From contig NC_089755.1 in assembly GCF_040412425.1 (NCBI RefSeq), positions 49,235,121 through 49,299,120 of the forward strand: DNA of 64,000 bases. The letters run 5' to 3'. Positions 1-11,528 of the stretch are shown here, one piece after another. Position 1 is the first letter of the stretch; every line of letters begins with the position of its first letter. Under the pieces are notes generated by a model that saw only the letters and a program-made list of their open reading frames with translations, had not been told where the DNA came from and searched no databases. Both the position numbers and the translations under genes were made by a program. The stretch is from Macrobrachium rosenbergii (taxonomy: Eukaryota; Arthropoda; Malacostraca; Decapoda; Palaemonidae).

Positions 1-380
1 GAGAACTTCTGACCATACATTACTAATGCAATAACTGAAAAAATTATCATCGTTTTAACGAATGCTGATTCAAATGTATGTAAGCAATGAAAACCATATT
101 GATTGCTGGTAAGAATTATAACAATCAAAACTTCAAAAAACTCTTGAAGTACGCAGGGAACTATTAATGAGACGGCCAGATTCATCAGCAACTTTACTAA
201 GGATCTTGGAGTTCAGCTCTGTCAACCTACGACCTTGTTAGTGAGACTGAGGGTTTAGCGAGAAATAATCTGATCCCGCTCCTTCCTGCTGTTAGGAAAC
301 ACCGTGGCGCAACCAGCGGCTGCAACTTGCAATGGTCCTGCAGTGAGGCTACGTGAATACATGAACGGAGCATGAAGATA

Positions 381-720
381 AGCACTCTGGTGTGGATTAT
401 TTCTTCTGGAAAATAAGCACTCTGGTGTGGTTTCTTTCTTCTTTCTTCTTGAAGATAAGCACTCTGGTGTGGATTCAGTCTTTCTTCTTTCTTTCTTGAA
501 GACAAGCACTCTGGTGTGGATTCTTTCTTCTTCTTGCTTCTTGAAGACAAGCACTCTGGTGCGGATTCCTTCTTCTTCTTTCTTCTTGAAGACAAGCACT
601 CTGGTGTGGTTTCTTTCTTCTTCTTTCTTCTTGAAGACAAGCACTCTGGTGTGGATTCTTTCTTCTAGAAAATAAGCACTCTGATGTGGTTTCTTTCTTC
701 ATGAAGATAAGTACTCTGGT
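381..720. repeat. Minisatellite with 45-bp core and 35-bp edge units
   Basis: Nine copies of AGCACTCTGGTGTGG start at 381, 416, 458, 505, 550, 595, 640, 675 and 710. Spacing is 35, 42, 47, 45, 45, 45, 35 and 35. Between them lie TTCTTCTT-type pyrimidine runs. Short units with a GAAAATAAGCAC junction occur at both ends and long units fill the middle. Several reading frames stay open only because the unit repeats. Confidence 0.9.
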
Positions 721-1177
721 GTGGAATCTTTCTTTTTAAGGCAAAAAAAGGACTTGGATATTGTTAGCAATGGCGACCTTGGACAGTATCTGTGGAGAGG
801 ATGCTTTTACAATACCATTTTCTTAGTTATGACCCCCAATAGTGTCATCAGCTTGGCTACAGCTATCTCCTGCAACTCATACAGGGCCATGCCATTGTTT
901 GGAAGGAGGATTTGTCCATACTTCTAATAAAATTTCATTAGCAAGGTAATCTTGTATAACTGACAGCCTTTGGTACAGTCAGTAATGGATGTTGCCTGAA
1001 ATGTGTTCCAAGAAACTGTCTGTTTTACGAAATGTTACGACTGAAAATAAACAGTAAGCAAAGCAACTCTTCGAGTTGTGAATTTCCTCACCAAAAGTGG
1101 TCAAGCTGGAACAAATATTATATGCTCTGTTGATAAGGTATATCAATGAAGAGGAGTTTCCAGTGACCTCAGATTTC
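721..1177. other. Unassigned unique sequence before the gap
   Basis: No repeat, RNA gene or recognisable protein was found between the minisatellite and the N gap. Confidence 0.6.
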
Positions 1178-1677
1178 NNNNNNNNNNNNNNNNNNNNNNN
1201 NNNNNNNNNNNNNNNNNNNNNNNNNNNNNNNNNNNNNNNNNNNNNNNNNNNNNNNNNNNNNNNNNNNNNNNNNNNNNNNNNNNNNNNNNNNNNNNNNNNN
1301 NNNNNNNNNNNNNNNNNNNNNNNNNNNNNNNNNNNNNNNNNNNNNNNNNNNNNNNNNNNNNNNNNNNNNNNNNNNNNNNNNNNNNNNNNNNNNNNNNNNN
1401 NNNNNNNNNNNNNNNNNNNNNNNNNNNNNNNNNNNNNNNNNNNNNNNNNNNNNNNNNNNNNNNNNNNNNNNNNNNNNNNNNNNNNNNNNNNNNNNNNNNN
1501 NNNNNNNNNNNNNNNNNNNNNNNNNNNNNNNNNNNNNNNNNNNNNNNNNNNNNNNNNNNNNNNNNNNNNNNNNNNNNNNNNNNNNNNNNNNNNNNNNNNN
1601 NNNNNNNNNNNNNNNNNNNNNNNNNNNNNNNNNNNNNNNNNNNNNNNNNNNNNNNNNNNNNNNNNNNNNNNNNNNNN
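1178..1677. other. Assembly gap of 500 N
   Basis: Exactly 500 undetermined bases, the fixed size commonly used for a scaffold join. The open frames across it are artefacts. The true distance between the flanks is unknown. Confidence 0.98.
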
Positions 1678-1727
1678 TTCCCATCAGAAAGGGGGGGAGT
1701 CCCAGAAGGTACTCCCCCTCATTTCTT

Positions 1728-2043
1728 GAGTAGATTTTGGATATCAGGTTTCCTGGATGCGGCCTACAACAGCTGACTAACTATCAGGTACACAATTCAC
1801 TGATTAGGTCAGCAAAGGCACAGGTTTTTAATGTAAATCATATCCGTGAGTAGTATTTGGATATAAGGTTTCCTGGATGCGGCCCACTACAGCTGACTGG
1901 TTATCAGGTACATAATTCACAGATTAGATCAACAGAGGCACTGTGGTATTTATATAAATCATATCCGCATGAACCTGGTCTTCCTTGGAATTCAAACCTG
2001 GGTCTTCATGCTAGTGAGACAAGGATGCTACCAATAACACCAT
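1728..2043 (-). mobile_element. tRNA-derived SINE with tandemly duplicated body
   Basis: On the minus strand, a tRNA-like head lies at about 2043-1977. It has a box A-like TTATTGGTAGCATCC (2036-2022) and a box B-like AGGTTTGAATTCC (1999-1987). The following body, containing the minus-strand equivalent of TTTCCTGGATGCGGCC, appears twice (about 1850-1966 and 1728-1849), so the body is duplicated but the head is single. The open frame at 1857-2099 is antisense to this element. Confidence 0.6.
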
Positions 2044-2390
2044 GCTTGCTCTCCATAATGGTTTTAAACCAGCTTCTCTCTGCAAGACTACCGGTCTGAA
2101 AGGTTCTTTAGAAAATAGGGTTTTATGTGACAACATAATAATTTAGGTAAAAATACACTAATTGTTTCCGTAGCTTACAAGAGAACGACTTTATAAAACA
2201 CATTCAAGATTATTTTAGTAAAAACCCCTTTTACAACTTTTTTTAACATTACGTTAAATCTTTATATTTTTATTATGTTGATATTTTATTCACGGCTAGA
2301 TAAAAAAAAAATGTTCAGCCCCGCATTCAAGGATAACTGATACGTAGAGTTCTTCTATTCTTATTTGCTATGAATGTTGTGTTTTTTTAG

Positions 2391-2491
2391 CCAGACTGAG
2401 AAGGAGAATCGAGCAGGTTCTCGAAAGTTTTCGTTATATATATATTTCTAATATATATTTACACTGACGTCATTGTGGTTTTCTTCACCAG
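2391..2491 (+). mobile_element. Solo arm of fold-back element family FB
   Basis: It begins CCAGACTGAGAAGGAGAATC, continues through GGTTCTCGAAAG and an AT-rich stretch, and ends near TTTCTTCACC. It matches the right arm of the complete fold-back element at 10093-10290, base for base over long stretches. Only one arm is present here. Confidence 0.65.
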
Positions 2492-2612
2492 TAATATAAA
2501 ATTAATAATAATCTGTCATAACACGAGCCATAAAACGAGTAATAAATCAAATAAATAATCCACAATGATACCGAGAGTCGAACAGCCTCTCGGAAGCTCT
2601 CGGTAAATCTCC

Positions 2613-3085
2613 TTATACATTTAGATATCAGAATTACATTTAGATATCGGAATTACATTTAGATATCAAAATTACATTTAGATATCAAAATTACGTTTAG
2701 ATATCAAAATTACATTTAGATATCAAAATTACATTTAGATATCAAAATTACATTTAGATATCAAAATTACGTTTAGATATCAAATTACATTTAGATGTCC
2801 AAATTACATTCAGATATCAGAATTATGTTTAGATATTGGAATTACCTTTAGATATTGAAGTTACCTTTAGATATCGAAATTACATTTAGATATCGAAATT
2901 ACCTTTAGATATCGAAATTACATTAAGATATCAGAATCCCCTTTAGATATCGAAATTACATCTAGATATCAGAATTACATTTAGAGATCAAAATTACATT
3001 TAGATATCAAAATTAAGTTTAGATATCAGAATTACATTTGGAGATCAAAATTACATTCCGATATCAAAATTACATTGGATAGTAA
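2613..3085. repeat. 19-bp satellite with GATATC in most units
   Basis: About 25 head-to-tail copies of ATTTAGATATCAAAATTAC, with substitutions (A to G in the spacer, GATATC to GATATTG or GAGATC) and occasional indels. Units are more alike in the first third than at the right end. There are no unique spacers, so it is not CRISPR-like. Confidence 0.92.
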
Positions 3086-3322
3086 ATTATTGCACACCAA
3101 CTGCCTAAAGTTAAGGAAAACGTCTAGACCATCCACGTATTGGTTGACAGGAACCATAAAGAAATCTTAAAAAGAAAAAGTCTAGCAAGAAAAATTAAGG
3201 ACAGAAAGAAAATTCTCCTGGAAATGAAAAAAAACTTTCTCCTTCTGGAAATACTGAATATTCTGGAAACAAAAAACGAAAGAAATAAAAAGAACAGAAG
3301 GACGGTGGACTCAGCTCCAGCC

Positions 3323-3325
<3 letters not shown>

Positions 3326-3397
<72 letters not shown>
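3326..3397. repeat. (AG)n microsatellite
   Basis: About 36 perfect AG units. It creates Arg/Glu and Leu/Ser open frames on the two strands, neither of which is a gene. Confidence 0.97.
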
Positions 3398-3399
<2 letters not shown>

Positions 3400-3542
3400 T
3401 TTCAGGCAAGCAGTGGTGGAAATTTCATCAACATACACACACATACACATGTTCACTCCGTGGGTTGTACGGTCAATTCAGCTGAACGCTGGGTGTGGCC
3501 GGTGCATGGATGGATGACCACCAAGAAAAGTCAGTATGTATG

Positions 3543-3716
<174 letters not shown>

Positions 3717-3999
3717 ACTAGAAAAAGTAGGTGAAGAAATGCACCAAAACCATGACTTTCCATACAAAATAACGAAACCCTGTCACAAAGAAAGGGGGAC
3801 GGCATTTAGAGGAAAGTCTGGAAACATTTGCTGGAAACAAAAAATAATCCTCTCTCCCAGGTGAAGAAATCGGGGTGTGTGATATAAAAAAAAAAACTAC
3901 ACCTCGCATGCACAACACTTGCTACACTTCGTTCTTTAAAAAAAACTGAAGAAAAGATAGAAGGAAGAGAAGAATTCTCACCAGAAAACACTTGCCAGT

Positions 4000-4370
4000 C
4001 GTGAAAACATCTTTCTGTAAAAAAACACCCGAAAAGGATGATGTGTTTTTAAAACCTAAGGTGTCCAAATAAATCTATTCGCATATTACGTTGGTTCTGT
4101 AACGTCTTGCAGCTGGCACCAGAATCCTAAAAGTTATTGCAAGTTTCAGTAACGCTTTTTTTAGTGGAGGAGAGTCAGCACAAAGTCCCGAAAACATCTT
4201 TCTGTAAAAAAAGAAACACACACATCAAAAAAGAATGTTTTGAAAATCCAAGATGTCCAAATAAATCCGTTCTCATACCGCGTTGGTTTTGTAACGTCTC
4301 TTGCAGCTCGCACCAGAGTCCTAAAAGTTACTGCAAGTTTCAGTGACGCTTTTCTATCTAGTGGATTAGA
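4000..4370. repeat. Tandem duplication, unit about 185 bp
   Basis: GAAAACATCTTTCTGTAAAAA occurs near 4003 and near 4188. Each is followed by matching sequence through GTGTCCAAATAAATC / ATGTCCAAATAAATC and GTTATTGCAAGTTTCAGTAA / GTTACTGCAAGTTTCAGTGA. The two copies are diverged but collinear. Confidence 0.85.
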
Positions 4371-4701
4371 GTTAACACTAAGTTCAGCGCCTTCCTCTCT
4401 TATCCGGAAATGGTACAGGCATAAAACATGTAAAAAATATAAACTGAAGTATAGGCAACACAGGTGTAGATATTAAAGGTACAAAAAAGAATAAAATAAA
4501 GGAGGAAAACAAACGAAACCTTTTCCAAACAACAAGGAAACCCAGAAGACAAAGATTAATAAGCATAAAAAATATAAATATGAAAATCAAAATTGGGGAG
4601 AATCACACAAAAACCACTCATCAACTTTGCCCTATGGTGACGTATAAGGAAGATATAGGACACGAGCGATACAACGCAATACAGTAAACCGTGACAACAC
4701 A

Positions 4702-4995
4702 TTGGAATTGGAATATAGATTTTAGGCCAAAGGCCAAGCGCTGGAACCTATGAGGTCATTCTGCGCTGAAACGGAAATTGACGGTAGAATGTTTGAAAGG
4801 TGTGCAACAGGAGGAAACCGCAGTTGCACTATGAAACAATTGTTAGAGAGGATGGAAAGTGAGGTGGAAGAAAGAGAATATGTATGGAGGTACAGTATAG
4901 GGAACGAAAGAGGTTGCAGCTAGGGGCCGAAGGGACACTTCAAAGAAAAATAAGTAATGCCTACAGTGCACCTTGCGGCAATAACCCCCTACGGG
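4702..4995 (-). mobile_element. Dispersed retroposon-like family A, near full length
   Basis: Read on the minus strand it starts CCCGTAGGGGGTTATTG, passes GGTGCACTGTAGGCATTACT, a pyrimidine-rich middle, CTGTTGCACACCTTTC, then GCGCAGAATGACCTCATAGG and CTTGGCCTTTGGCC, and ends in an (ATTCCA)-type tail. At least six related copies lie elsewhere in this window. The simple-sequence 3' end suggests a retroposon. I see no clear tRNA promoter boxes. Confidence 0.75.
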
Positions 4996-5299
4996 ATCGA
5001 AAACATATGATATAGTTACTTGGTGTCTTCTTTATGCAATAAAACGTAGCTACACACAGTACAGGTATTTAACTAACCCGTAAAGCCATGTGCCTTAGGC
5101 CAGGTCATCACTAAACAACAAACAAACAACTGTAGAGAATGAAATGACAATACACAACAACACATTATTCAAATGAACGGAAAAGTAGGGGGTATTAAGA
5201 GAAGAAAGCAGACAATGCTAAAACTAACATCTAATTTCTGTCTCTTACAAGTGATAACCTAATTCCTGCCTTTGCTTCCACCACAATGGATGATTCAAA

Positions 5300-5535
5300 T
5301 GGCACCTATGGACTACAAAGGAATTGTTACCGACGTTGTAAATACATCACAGTATCGGTGAAAATATATCACTGCACTAACAGATAGATAACCTTGATAA
5401 ATAAAAAAAAAAGTCCGTCACTGTACCTATGGATTACAAAGGAATTGTTACCGACGTCGTAAAGACATCACAGTATCTATGAAAATATCTATGAAAATAT
5501 ATCACTGGACTACAAGAAAGGTAACCTTTTATAAA
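5300..5535. repeat. Tandem duplication, unit about 122 bp
   Basis: CAAAGGAATTGTTACCGACG occurs near 5317 and near 5439 with matching flanks ending in AAAATATATCACTG. The second copy also carries a short internal duplication of ATCTATGAAAAT. Confidence 0.85.
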
Positions 5536-5837
5536 CAAAAACAAAAAAAAAAAAAGGAAAAATTTGTCAAACAAAAGATGAACGCTGTCAGAATCGAAAG
5601 ATTCTGGAACGAGGGAAAAATGCCCTTACATAAAAATATTGTCTGAAAGACATCTGGGACGGGGCTGGTTGAAGGAAAAAAACAATGTCTTACAGAAAGG
5701 TCGTTGCTCAGGGCGAAAAATAAATAAAAATGAATAACCTTCTGAGGGTAAAAATTGTCATGTTCAAGAAATCCTCTCACTCACACAAGAGTGGCGTAAA
5801 GGGGTGAAGACATATCCTACAAAAATCCTATTTTTCA

Positions 5838-5952
<115 letters not shown>

Positions 5953-6098
5953 TGTACACACACATATTTATATATATGTATATGTATGTATATTAGAATA
6001 TGAATGATTACATTTTTAAAATGTAGATACTTACTTAAAGGACATATGTCGAAAGGCATAAAAATGAGAAGGTTTACACTGACAGAGAAATTTCATTC

Positions 6099-6102
<4 letters not shown>

Positions 6103-6172
<70 letters not shown>

Positions 6173-6275
6173 CAGCTTCCTTAGTACAGTGTTACGTCTA
6201 AAGTATAAAAAATAAAATCATAAATGGTTAGAAAATCCTACAGGAGCCCTCTCTCTTATGAAGAAGTGATGTTTT

Positions 6276-6349
<74 letters not shown>
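6103..6349. repeat. Two (AG)n arrays 110 bp apart
   Basis: Perfect AG runs at 6103-6169 and 6281-6349, separated by unique sequence. Both end in AGAGAT followed by unrelated bases. Confidence 0.96.
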
Positions 6350-6351
<2 letters not shown>

Positions 6352-6409
6352 CATCTGACGCAAAATGTGAAATTTAATGCCTATTAAACTCTCAAAAAAT
6401 CCAGACATT

Positions 6410-6965
6410 CAATGATGATAAAATCCCGGTCGATGACCACGGAAATTGCGTTACTTGTAATACCGAATTAAAGATCTTAAACAGGTGTTGGTAAAGTGAA
6501 GTCACTTTGTAATATCAAGATAGTGAACTCTTTCAAAGCAAACTACAAGAGCAAATAACACCGATTATAGTGACTGTGATGCTAGTTTGTTACATCAAAT
6601 CAAATATCTTGAGAAGATGCCAGTGACCACGTTTATTGTGGCGTTAATTTGTAATATCAAATCAAGTTCAAAATGTCCCAACGACCATGATAATTGTGAC
6701 ACCGATTAGTAATATCAAGTGAAATTCAAAAGGGGACGATGACCACGGTAATTGTCACGCTAAGTAATATCAAATCAAATGAAAAAGGTGCCAATGACCA
6801 TGGTAACTGTAACGCTAATTTCTAATATCAAATCAGATTCAAAAGATGCCTATAACCACAATAGTTGCATCGCCAGCTTGGAAAATCAAATAAAAGATCA
6901 GACACTCGCGTCGATAACACTGACAAACGAGTTGCCAGATTGCGATATAAAATCAAATCGCCAAA
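6410..6965. repeat. Degenerate minisatellite, unit about 60 bp
   Basis: Repeated blocks of the form GATGACCACGGTAATTGT, then AATATCAAATCAAATTCAAAA, recur near 6435, 6560, 6620, 6680, 6735, 6790 and 6850. Spacing is about 55-65 bp, with heavy divergence toward both ends. Confidence 0.75.
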
Positions 6966-7029
6966 AGCCAGTTGATCTGAAGTCCATGCTACGATCAGCC
7001 GAATTTGGACTTGGCGTTGTTGGTATAAC

Positions 7030-7452
7030 TCATCCACATTAAGCGCGCTGATCTTAACGAATTTTTTTTCTTCTTCAACGCTCGAACGACCTTCACTTTA
7101 GCGATCAGTGTTTCGGACAAATACGCTGGAGCCTTTAAACCTAAAGTTATTTGAAGGGCTGATTGGTAGCACGGTACACTGGGCAGAACTGAAAAGGAGT
7201 CTCCACTGATGAGAATTAAGGTTCAGTGACACTTTTATCGGCAGGTTTGTTCATCGTCAATTTCCTTTGTATTGTACGAGGAAAATTGTACGCAGATATT
7301 TGCCACAAAATAGAAGTGACATTATTATTATTATTGCGGGAATTAAACATAGAACAATTTTCCACTGAAGCAATTACGACAGAAACACAAACAGGTATAC
7401 AATGCACTAAATTTTCTATTATTATTGTTGTTGTTGCTGTGTGTAAAAATCT

Positions 7453-7455
<3 letters not shown>
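7030..7455. other. Unassigned unique sequence
   Basis: No recognisable coding or repeat content apart from short ATT runs near 7323 and 7418. Confidence 0.55.
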
Positions 7456-7701
<246 letters not shown>

Positions 7702-8111
7702 CGTATAAAACTGAAGTTAAAGCAACGGTGCACGTGCCTCCTTTAAAGTAATATTACGGCCTCTCTTGCAATGGATGGATTAACGGATCAATGGTATTTG
7801 GGACCGGAGCCGAGGCTCTGGGGACAAGAAGGGCATCCACCCCAGCATCTCGTAATAAGACCGAGTTCCCGGAAGGAAGGTTTCTCTCTACATACGGAGA
7901 GGACAGAAAGTCCACTGTAAAGATAAAAAGGCATTTCAAGACATAAAGAAACCTCCCCCCCCCCTCTACCTTACAAAGGAAAAATGTGAGAAGACTTTTT
8001 TTTTCTTACTACACGAGGAAAAAGTTTTTTCTACTCACACAAAGATAAGACGTCCTACGATGGTTACTTGGGCGTCTTAGGAAAACTCCAAAAAGATTCT
8101 CTAAATACTCC

Positions 8112-8345
8112 GTAAAGGGGTAGAGCCATCAGTGCACCTCATGCGGTGCACTGTAGGCATTACTTAAAGTTCTTCGCAGCGTCCCTTCGACCCCTTCCAT
8201 TCCTTTTACTGCACCTCCGTTCATATTCTCTTTCTTCCATCTTACTTTCCACCTTCTCCTAAAAATTGCGTCAGCATTATTTTCCGGCACTGAATGAACT
8301 CATAGGTCCCAGTGCCTGGCCTTTGGCCTAAATTTTATATTCCTA
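8112..8345 (+). mobile_element. Dispersed family A copy, internally deleted
   Basis: GGGGTAGAGCCATCAGTGCA, then GCGGTGCACTGTAGGCATTA, CGCAGCGTCCCTTCG, CTTTCTTCCATCTTACTTTC, and after a deletion CATAGGTCCCAGTGCCTGGC to CCTAAATTTTATATTCC. The TGCAACTGCGAGG segment seen in the longest copies is missing. Confidence 0.75.
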
Positions 8346-8899
8346 ACCTCAGTCTCAGTCTAAATGCAGATCAATGTGCTCAAGAAATCTTACATAAATA
8401 AGTTTCGAGGATTAGCCAAACTCTCTTTCCCAGATCCTGTAAAACACTGGAGCTGACGTTATGCAAATAAATTACAAGCGTCTGATTTTCCCGATCATTT
8501 GAATTACAGAATGGCCCAAGAACTAAAGTGGAAGAAAGAAAAGGCTTAACAGCCTTCTTTAATTAAGAAGACTCCTCAAGAAGAGTATCTAAAGCTTTAG
8601 AAGAATCGTAAATGAAAGAATTCATAGTAATACTTGAGGAAAGTAAGAAAACACTGTTCCGGAGAAATCCTCGTCTACGATATCCACTCGCCTTTTGGAG
8701 ATTACCAGGAGCGGGTTTGAGGTAAACAATAACTATAGATAAAATAAAATAAAAAAGAGGAGGTTGCCAGGAAACGCGTTACTGTTGAGGACTGTCAAAA
8801 GAAATATTACGAGATCAAAGACCTGAAAAGCCTTCCACCGTACGAGTTTGAAAACACACACGTCACTGGAACCATTTATACTACCATAAAAATGGCACC

Positions 8900-9118
8900 C
8901 CATTAGCCATTTTGATTTTTTTTTTTTTCAAATTTCGGCAGCCAGATGTCCATTTTGGTATTTCGTTATTTTTCCTCTAAAGCTTTGGTCTTATTGCAAA
9001 AACAGTTAGCCATTTTGATTTTTCTAACTAATGGCAGCCATCTGTCCATTTTGATTTTTTTTTTTCAGTCACCTGCTCTTTGGGAAATTTGTGTCTTGCT
9101 GCAAAATAGTTAGCAATC
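8900..9118. repeat. Tandem duplication around GCCATTTTGATTTTT
   Basis: AGCCATTTTGATTTTT occurs near 8905 and 9008, with matching GGCAGCCA(G/T)(A/C)TGTCCATTTTG and TTGCAAAA(A/T)A(C)AGTTAG blocks. Unit is about 105 bp. The poly-T runs vary in length. Confidence 0.7.
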
Positions 9119-9304
9119 TTCCTCTATTTGCTCCCTTGTGTGATGCTATATGAACGTTGCCATAATTCTTCATGGGATCATTTCAAATCTCAGTTTCTGT
9201 AAACTGCAAATTATGTTGCAAATCTGAATTAAAGTATTATCTAGCCCTCCTTTCAATAATTTTTAAAGCAGCATCATATTACACCAAACTGAACATATTC
9301 CTTT

Positions 9305-9307
<3 letters not shown>

Positions 9308-9377
<70 letters not shown>

Positions 9378-9429
9378 CAATTAATAATTAGTATCTCATA
9401 CATCCTGTATGTTTGTGTGTGTGTGTTTG

Positions 9430-9492
<63 letters not shown>

Positions 9493-9546
9493 AGCAATTA
9501 ATAACTAGTTACTACTAATCCTGTATGTTTGTTTGTGTGCGTGTCA

Positions 9547-9615
<69 letters not shown>
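9308..9615. repeat. Three (AG)n arrays in direct tandem with shared flanks
   Basis: Perfect AG runs at 9308-9375, 9433-9494 and 9548-9615. The linkers resemble each other (GCAATTAATAA then TCCTGTATGTTTGTGTG), so a segment of about 115-120 bp carrying array plus linker was itself duplicated. Confidence 0.9.
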
Positions 9616-9617
<2 letters not shown>

Positions 9618-9848
9618 GGGCGGAAGTTAAGAAATTCAGGGTATCGATCTCTCCCCAAGTTTCCCCATCCCCTTTTCCCACCTGCGGAGCAGAGAAGAAG
9701 AAGTTTGAAAAGAAGCCTCCCACCACTGCTACATCATTTGCTGCTCCTGGTCAAAAATCGTCTGCTGCTGATACTTCCGGAAATAAACGGAGAGACCACC
9801 CTACCACTAATTAGGAGAGAAACCTATAGTTACAATAAACCTATGAAG

Positions 9849-9912
<64 letters not shown>

Positions 9913-10016
9913 TAAAAGCCACAGTAGTGTTAAAAATATTCATGTACAGAGTTCACACTACTGTGGCTTTTACTTCTCGATATCATAGCCTCGTTACAGG
10001 GTCGCCTTGTTTCAAA

Positions 10017-10072
<56 letters not shown>
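9849..10072. repeat. Two (AAT)n arrays enclosing a short hairpin
   Basis: (AAT)n runs at 9849-9913 and 10016-10072. Between them, AAAAGCCACAGTAGTGT (from 9914) is exactly inverted as ACACTACTGTGGCTTTT (to 9972), followed by about 40 bp of unique sequence. Confidence 0.92.
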
Positions 10073-10074
<2 letters not shown>

Positions 10075-10075
10075 G

Positions 10076-10290
10076 CATGAGTCACTAAAACGGTGAAGAA
10101 ATCCACAATGGTGTGGTTGTAAATATATATTAAAAATATATGCATATAAAACGAGAGGTTTCGAGAACCTGCTTCGATTCTGACTCGGTCAGATTGAGAA
10201 GGAGAATCGAGCAAGTTCTCGAAAGCTTTCGTTTTGTATGTATATTTTTAATATATATTTACAACCACACCATCGTGGATTTCCTCATCA
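10076..10290. mobile_element. Complete fold-back element family FB, between AAT tracts
   Basis: The left arm (about 10093-10180) and right arm (about 10195-10290) are inverted copies of about 90 bp. Each runs from GAAGAAATCCAC or its equivalent, through TGGTGTGGTTGTAAATATAT, to TTTCGAGAACCTGC and a GATTCT loop end. The left flank is (AAT)n and the right flank resumes AATAATAATAA. There is no coding capacity. Confidence 0.8.
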
Positions 10291-10305
10291 ATAATAATAA
10301 TAAAT

Positions 10306-11433
10306 TATAATTTCTTTTGATTTAAGTCCCATCCACCTATCTACACGATGCATTCTGTTATTACAAGAATTTACAACAATAATCATTCGCATATACGTCA
10401 GGTTTTCCGATGAGGTTTTACCATGTCATGCCGGAACACACCCAAGAAACATACCATACAAACTATGTAAAATAAACAGTATATCTTCAATGATTTTGCA
10501 AGCATATGCATCGTTTAGCTCCCTTACATTACGTCTATTAGTCTTGATATAAGTATTTAGAAATGTAAACTAGGCCTAGTCTGGATAATTTCTTAAAACA
10601 TGACCCATTTTACTATGTCAAAGAGTAGGCCTACTTAAAAAAAACCAAGATATAATATAAACCACGTACCATTTTATCATGGCATCAATATAATATTATA
10701 AAAGGCATCAGGTTTTACGAAAACTATTCAATCCCTTATGGTGACAGTCATTCTTCAGCCATAAGCATCAACATAGGCATGTATCTTAACTCCCATATTT
10801 TCATCTCCAGATTAAATCTGGGTGACAGATCAGCTTTGGAAAAATTTAACACATACATGCATAAATACACATACACACACACGTAAATATATACAATATG
10901 CCCATTCAAATCAAACAAAAGAGGAACAAAAAAGCGATATCTTTCGGGTAATATCTGTACCCCGTTTTAAACGATAACGGTTTTGGTAACGCACGCGAGC
11001 ACTACTCAGTCAGAGGCAATTAAGGGGATATTGGATTCATTAGGTTCCTCATAAGGCCCGAGGAAAAGGAGTGTTCATCTTTAAAACAGGATCCAAAAAG
11101 GTTTGGTGTTCATGAACCCTTGTGCCAGATTCATGTTATTAGCCTCCATAGCTGAAAGCAACTTCGAGTATCCGACCTTTGAAATGACGCTTATTTCCGT
11201 AATCAGTTGACCACAAAATTACCTTTTCGGGCCCCGTTTTAAGATGAACACTAATTATTCTCGAGGTCTGGCCAGAAACTAATGAACGCCATAAACAGTA
11301 CCTTAATTGCCAGTCATTTAGAAACCCCTTCTATAAATGGTTCTCAAGTGTACCTCCAAAGCCACTGTTGCGTAAAAGGGATACAGATACTACCTGAAAT
11401 ATAACGCTCTTCTGTTCTACCTGTAATTTTTAT

Positions 11434-11435
<2 letters not shown>
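10306..11435. other. Unassigned sequence with a weak inverted repeat
   Basis: Mostly unique. GTGTTCATCTTTAAAAC near 11072 and GTTTTAAGATGAACAC near 11237 are inverted copies about 150 bp apart, possibly the ends of a small decayed element. No coding region was recognised. Confidence 0.5.

Positions 11436-11526
<91 letters not shown>
11436..11526. repeat. (CA)n then (TA)n array
   Basis: (CA)n to about 11483 and then (TA)n to 11526. This is the last dinucleotide array before the array-free block that continues to 29309. Confidence 0.96.

Positions 11527-11528
<2 letters not shown>

Noticed and set aside
1097..1729. 210-residue open frame (+)
   Set aside because: Most of it is the 500-N gap.
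1857..2099. 80-residue open frame (+)
   Set aside because: Antisense to the tRNA-derived SINE on the minus strand.
2613..3085. CRISPR-like regular repeat
   Set aside because: Units are directly adjacent with no unique spacers, and the context is eukaryotic.
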